This document shows positions 63,844 to 64,000 of a stretch of DNA of 64,000 nucleotides, one piece after another (positions within the stretch are counted from its first letter, which is position 1; every line of letters starts with the position of its first letter). A program made the translations under genes and the position numbers. Below the pieces are notes generated by a model that saw only the letters and a list, made by a program, of their open reading frames with translations, was not told the DNA's origin and did not search any database. This DNA comes from an uncultured Draconibacterium sp. (lineage in GTDB: Bacteria; Bacteroidota; Bacteroidia; Bacteroidales; Prolixibacteraceae), in the NCBI RefSeq assembly GCF_963677155.1, contig NZ_OY781884.1:124001-188000 (forward strand). Direction: 5' to 3'.

Positions 63844-64000
63844 AAAAAATGTGTTGCAACTAAAATAGTTCGAAATTTCTTACCCACAGATATAATAAAG
63901 GAAAGAAATAAACAGTTTTTTGTTAAGAATTACAAGTATTAACGACAGTTTAGCATACAGGGAATAACTATTTTAGTTGGTCAATTGTAAAAACGAAGCC
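63844..64000. other. Upstream region of the ftsE-like gene
   Basis: AT-rich DNA with no gene or clear regulatory motif visible up to the window edge. Confidence 0.4.

Overview
The window reads as chromosomal DNA of a Bacteroidota bacterium, probably a marine or sediment member of the Marinilabiliales/Prolixibacteraceae. The evidence is two SusC/SusD pairs with FecI/FecR-type regulators, many sulfatases, TAnnTTTG-type -7 promoter boxes, weak Shine-Dalgarno signals, and families typical of the phylum (DUF3078, DUF6132, AIM24, LytTR/LytS pairs). The genus is an inference.

Region 1 (1-27.6 kb, all minus strand) holds two polysaccharide utilisation units with the same gene order: ECF sigma, FecR anti-sigma, SusC with STN domain, SusD, then sulfatases. 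Unit 2 (27.5 to 9.4 kb) has seven intact S1 sulfatases plus a 54-codon sulfatase remnant and ends at a strong terminator at 9390-9415. Unit 1 (8.1 kb leftwards) runs into an eighth sulfatase cut by the window edge. In both units a stem-loop separates susD from the first sulfatase; in unit 1 it is a perfect 36-bp palindrome. No glycoside hydrolase is visible, so these units are specialised for uptake and desulfation of a heavily sulfated glycan of unknown identity. The gap between the units (8.1-9.4 kb) holds remnants of two tyrosine recombinases and a Fic-like gene.

Region 2 (27.6-42.6 kb) is accessory DNA. The most notable part is 28.2-31.6 kb, a series of plus-strand, mostly single-gene cassettes separated by 135-140-bp structured sites. 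The core at the start of a cassette is the reverse complement of the core at its end (10/10 for one cassette, 9/9 for another, 8/11 for a third), which is the rule for integron attC cassettes. No integron integrase is present. Cargo includes a HEPN-like protein, two CxxCxGxG zinc-finger-like proteins (one with four near-perfect 45-bp repeats) and a secreted protein. Then follow a decaying O-antigen ligase/TPR gene, a dead IS200-like element that truncates an lpxA-like gene, a Crp/Fnr regulator with an FNR-like operator ahead of an NAD(P)-binding protein, an 11-unit array on an exact 21-bp lattice, a complete IS3 element with 3-bp target duplication, and a 360-bp MITE-like element with 36-bp inverted repeats. 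Thioredoxin, DUF6132, methyltransferase and EamA genes lie among these.

Region 3 (42.6-64 kb) is more ordinary chromosome: a ~125-bp tandem repeat, a run of exported or membrane proteins of mostly unknown role (DUF3078, AIM24, DUF3592, DUF805, OmpA-like), a LytS/LytR-type two-component pair with an extra stand-alone LytTR protein, an FAD oxidoreductase, a YyaL/DUF255 protein, MurB, a GT4 glycosyltransferase and an FtsE-like ATPase.
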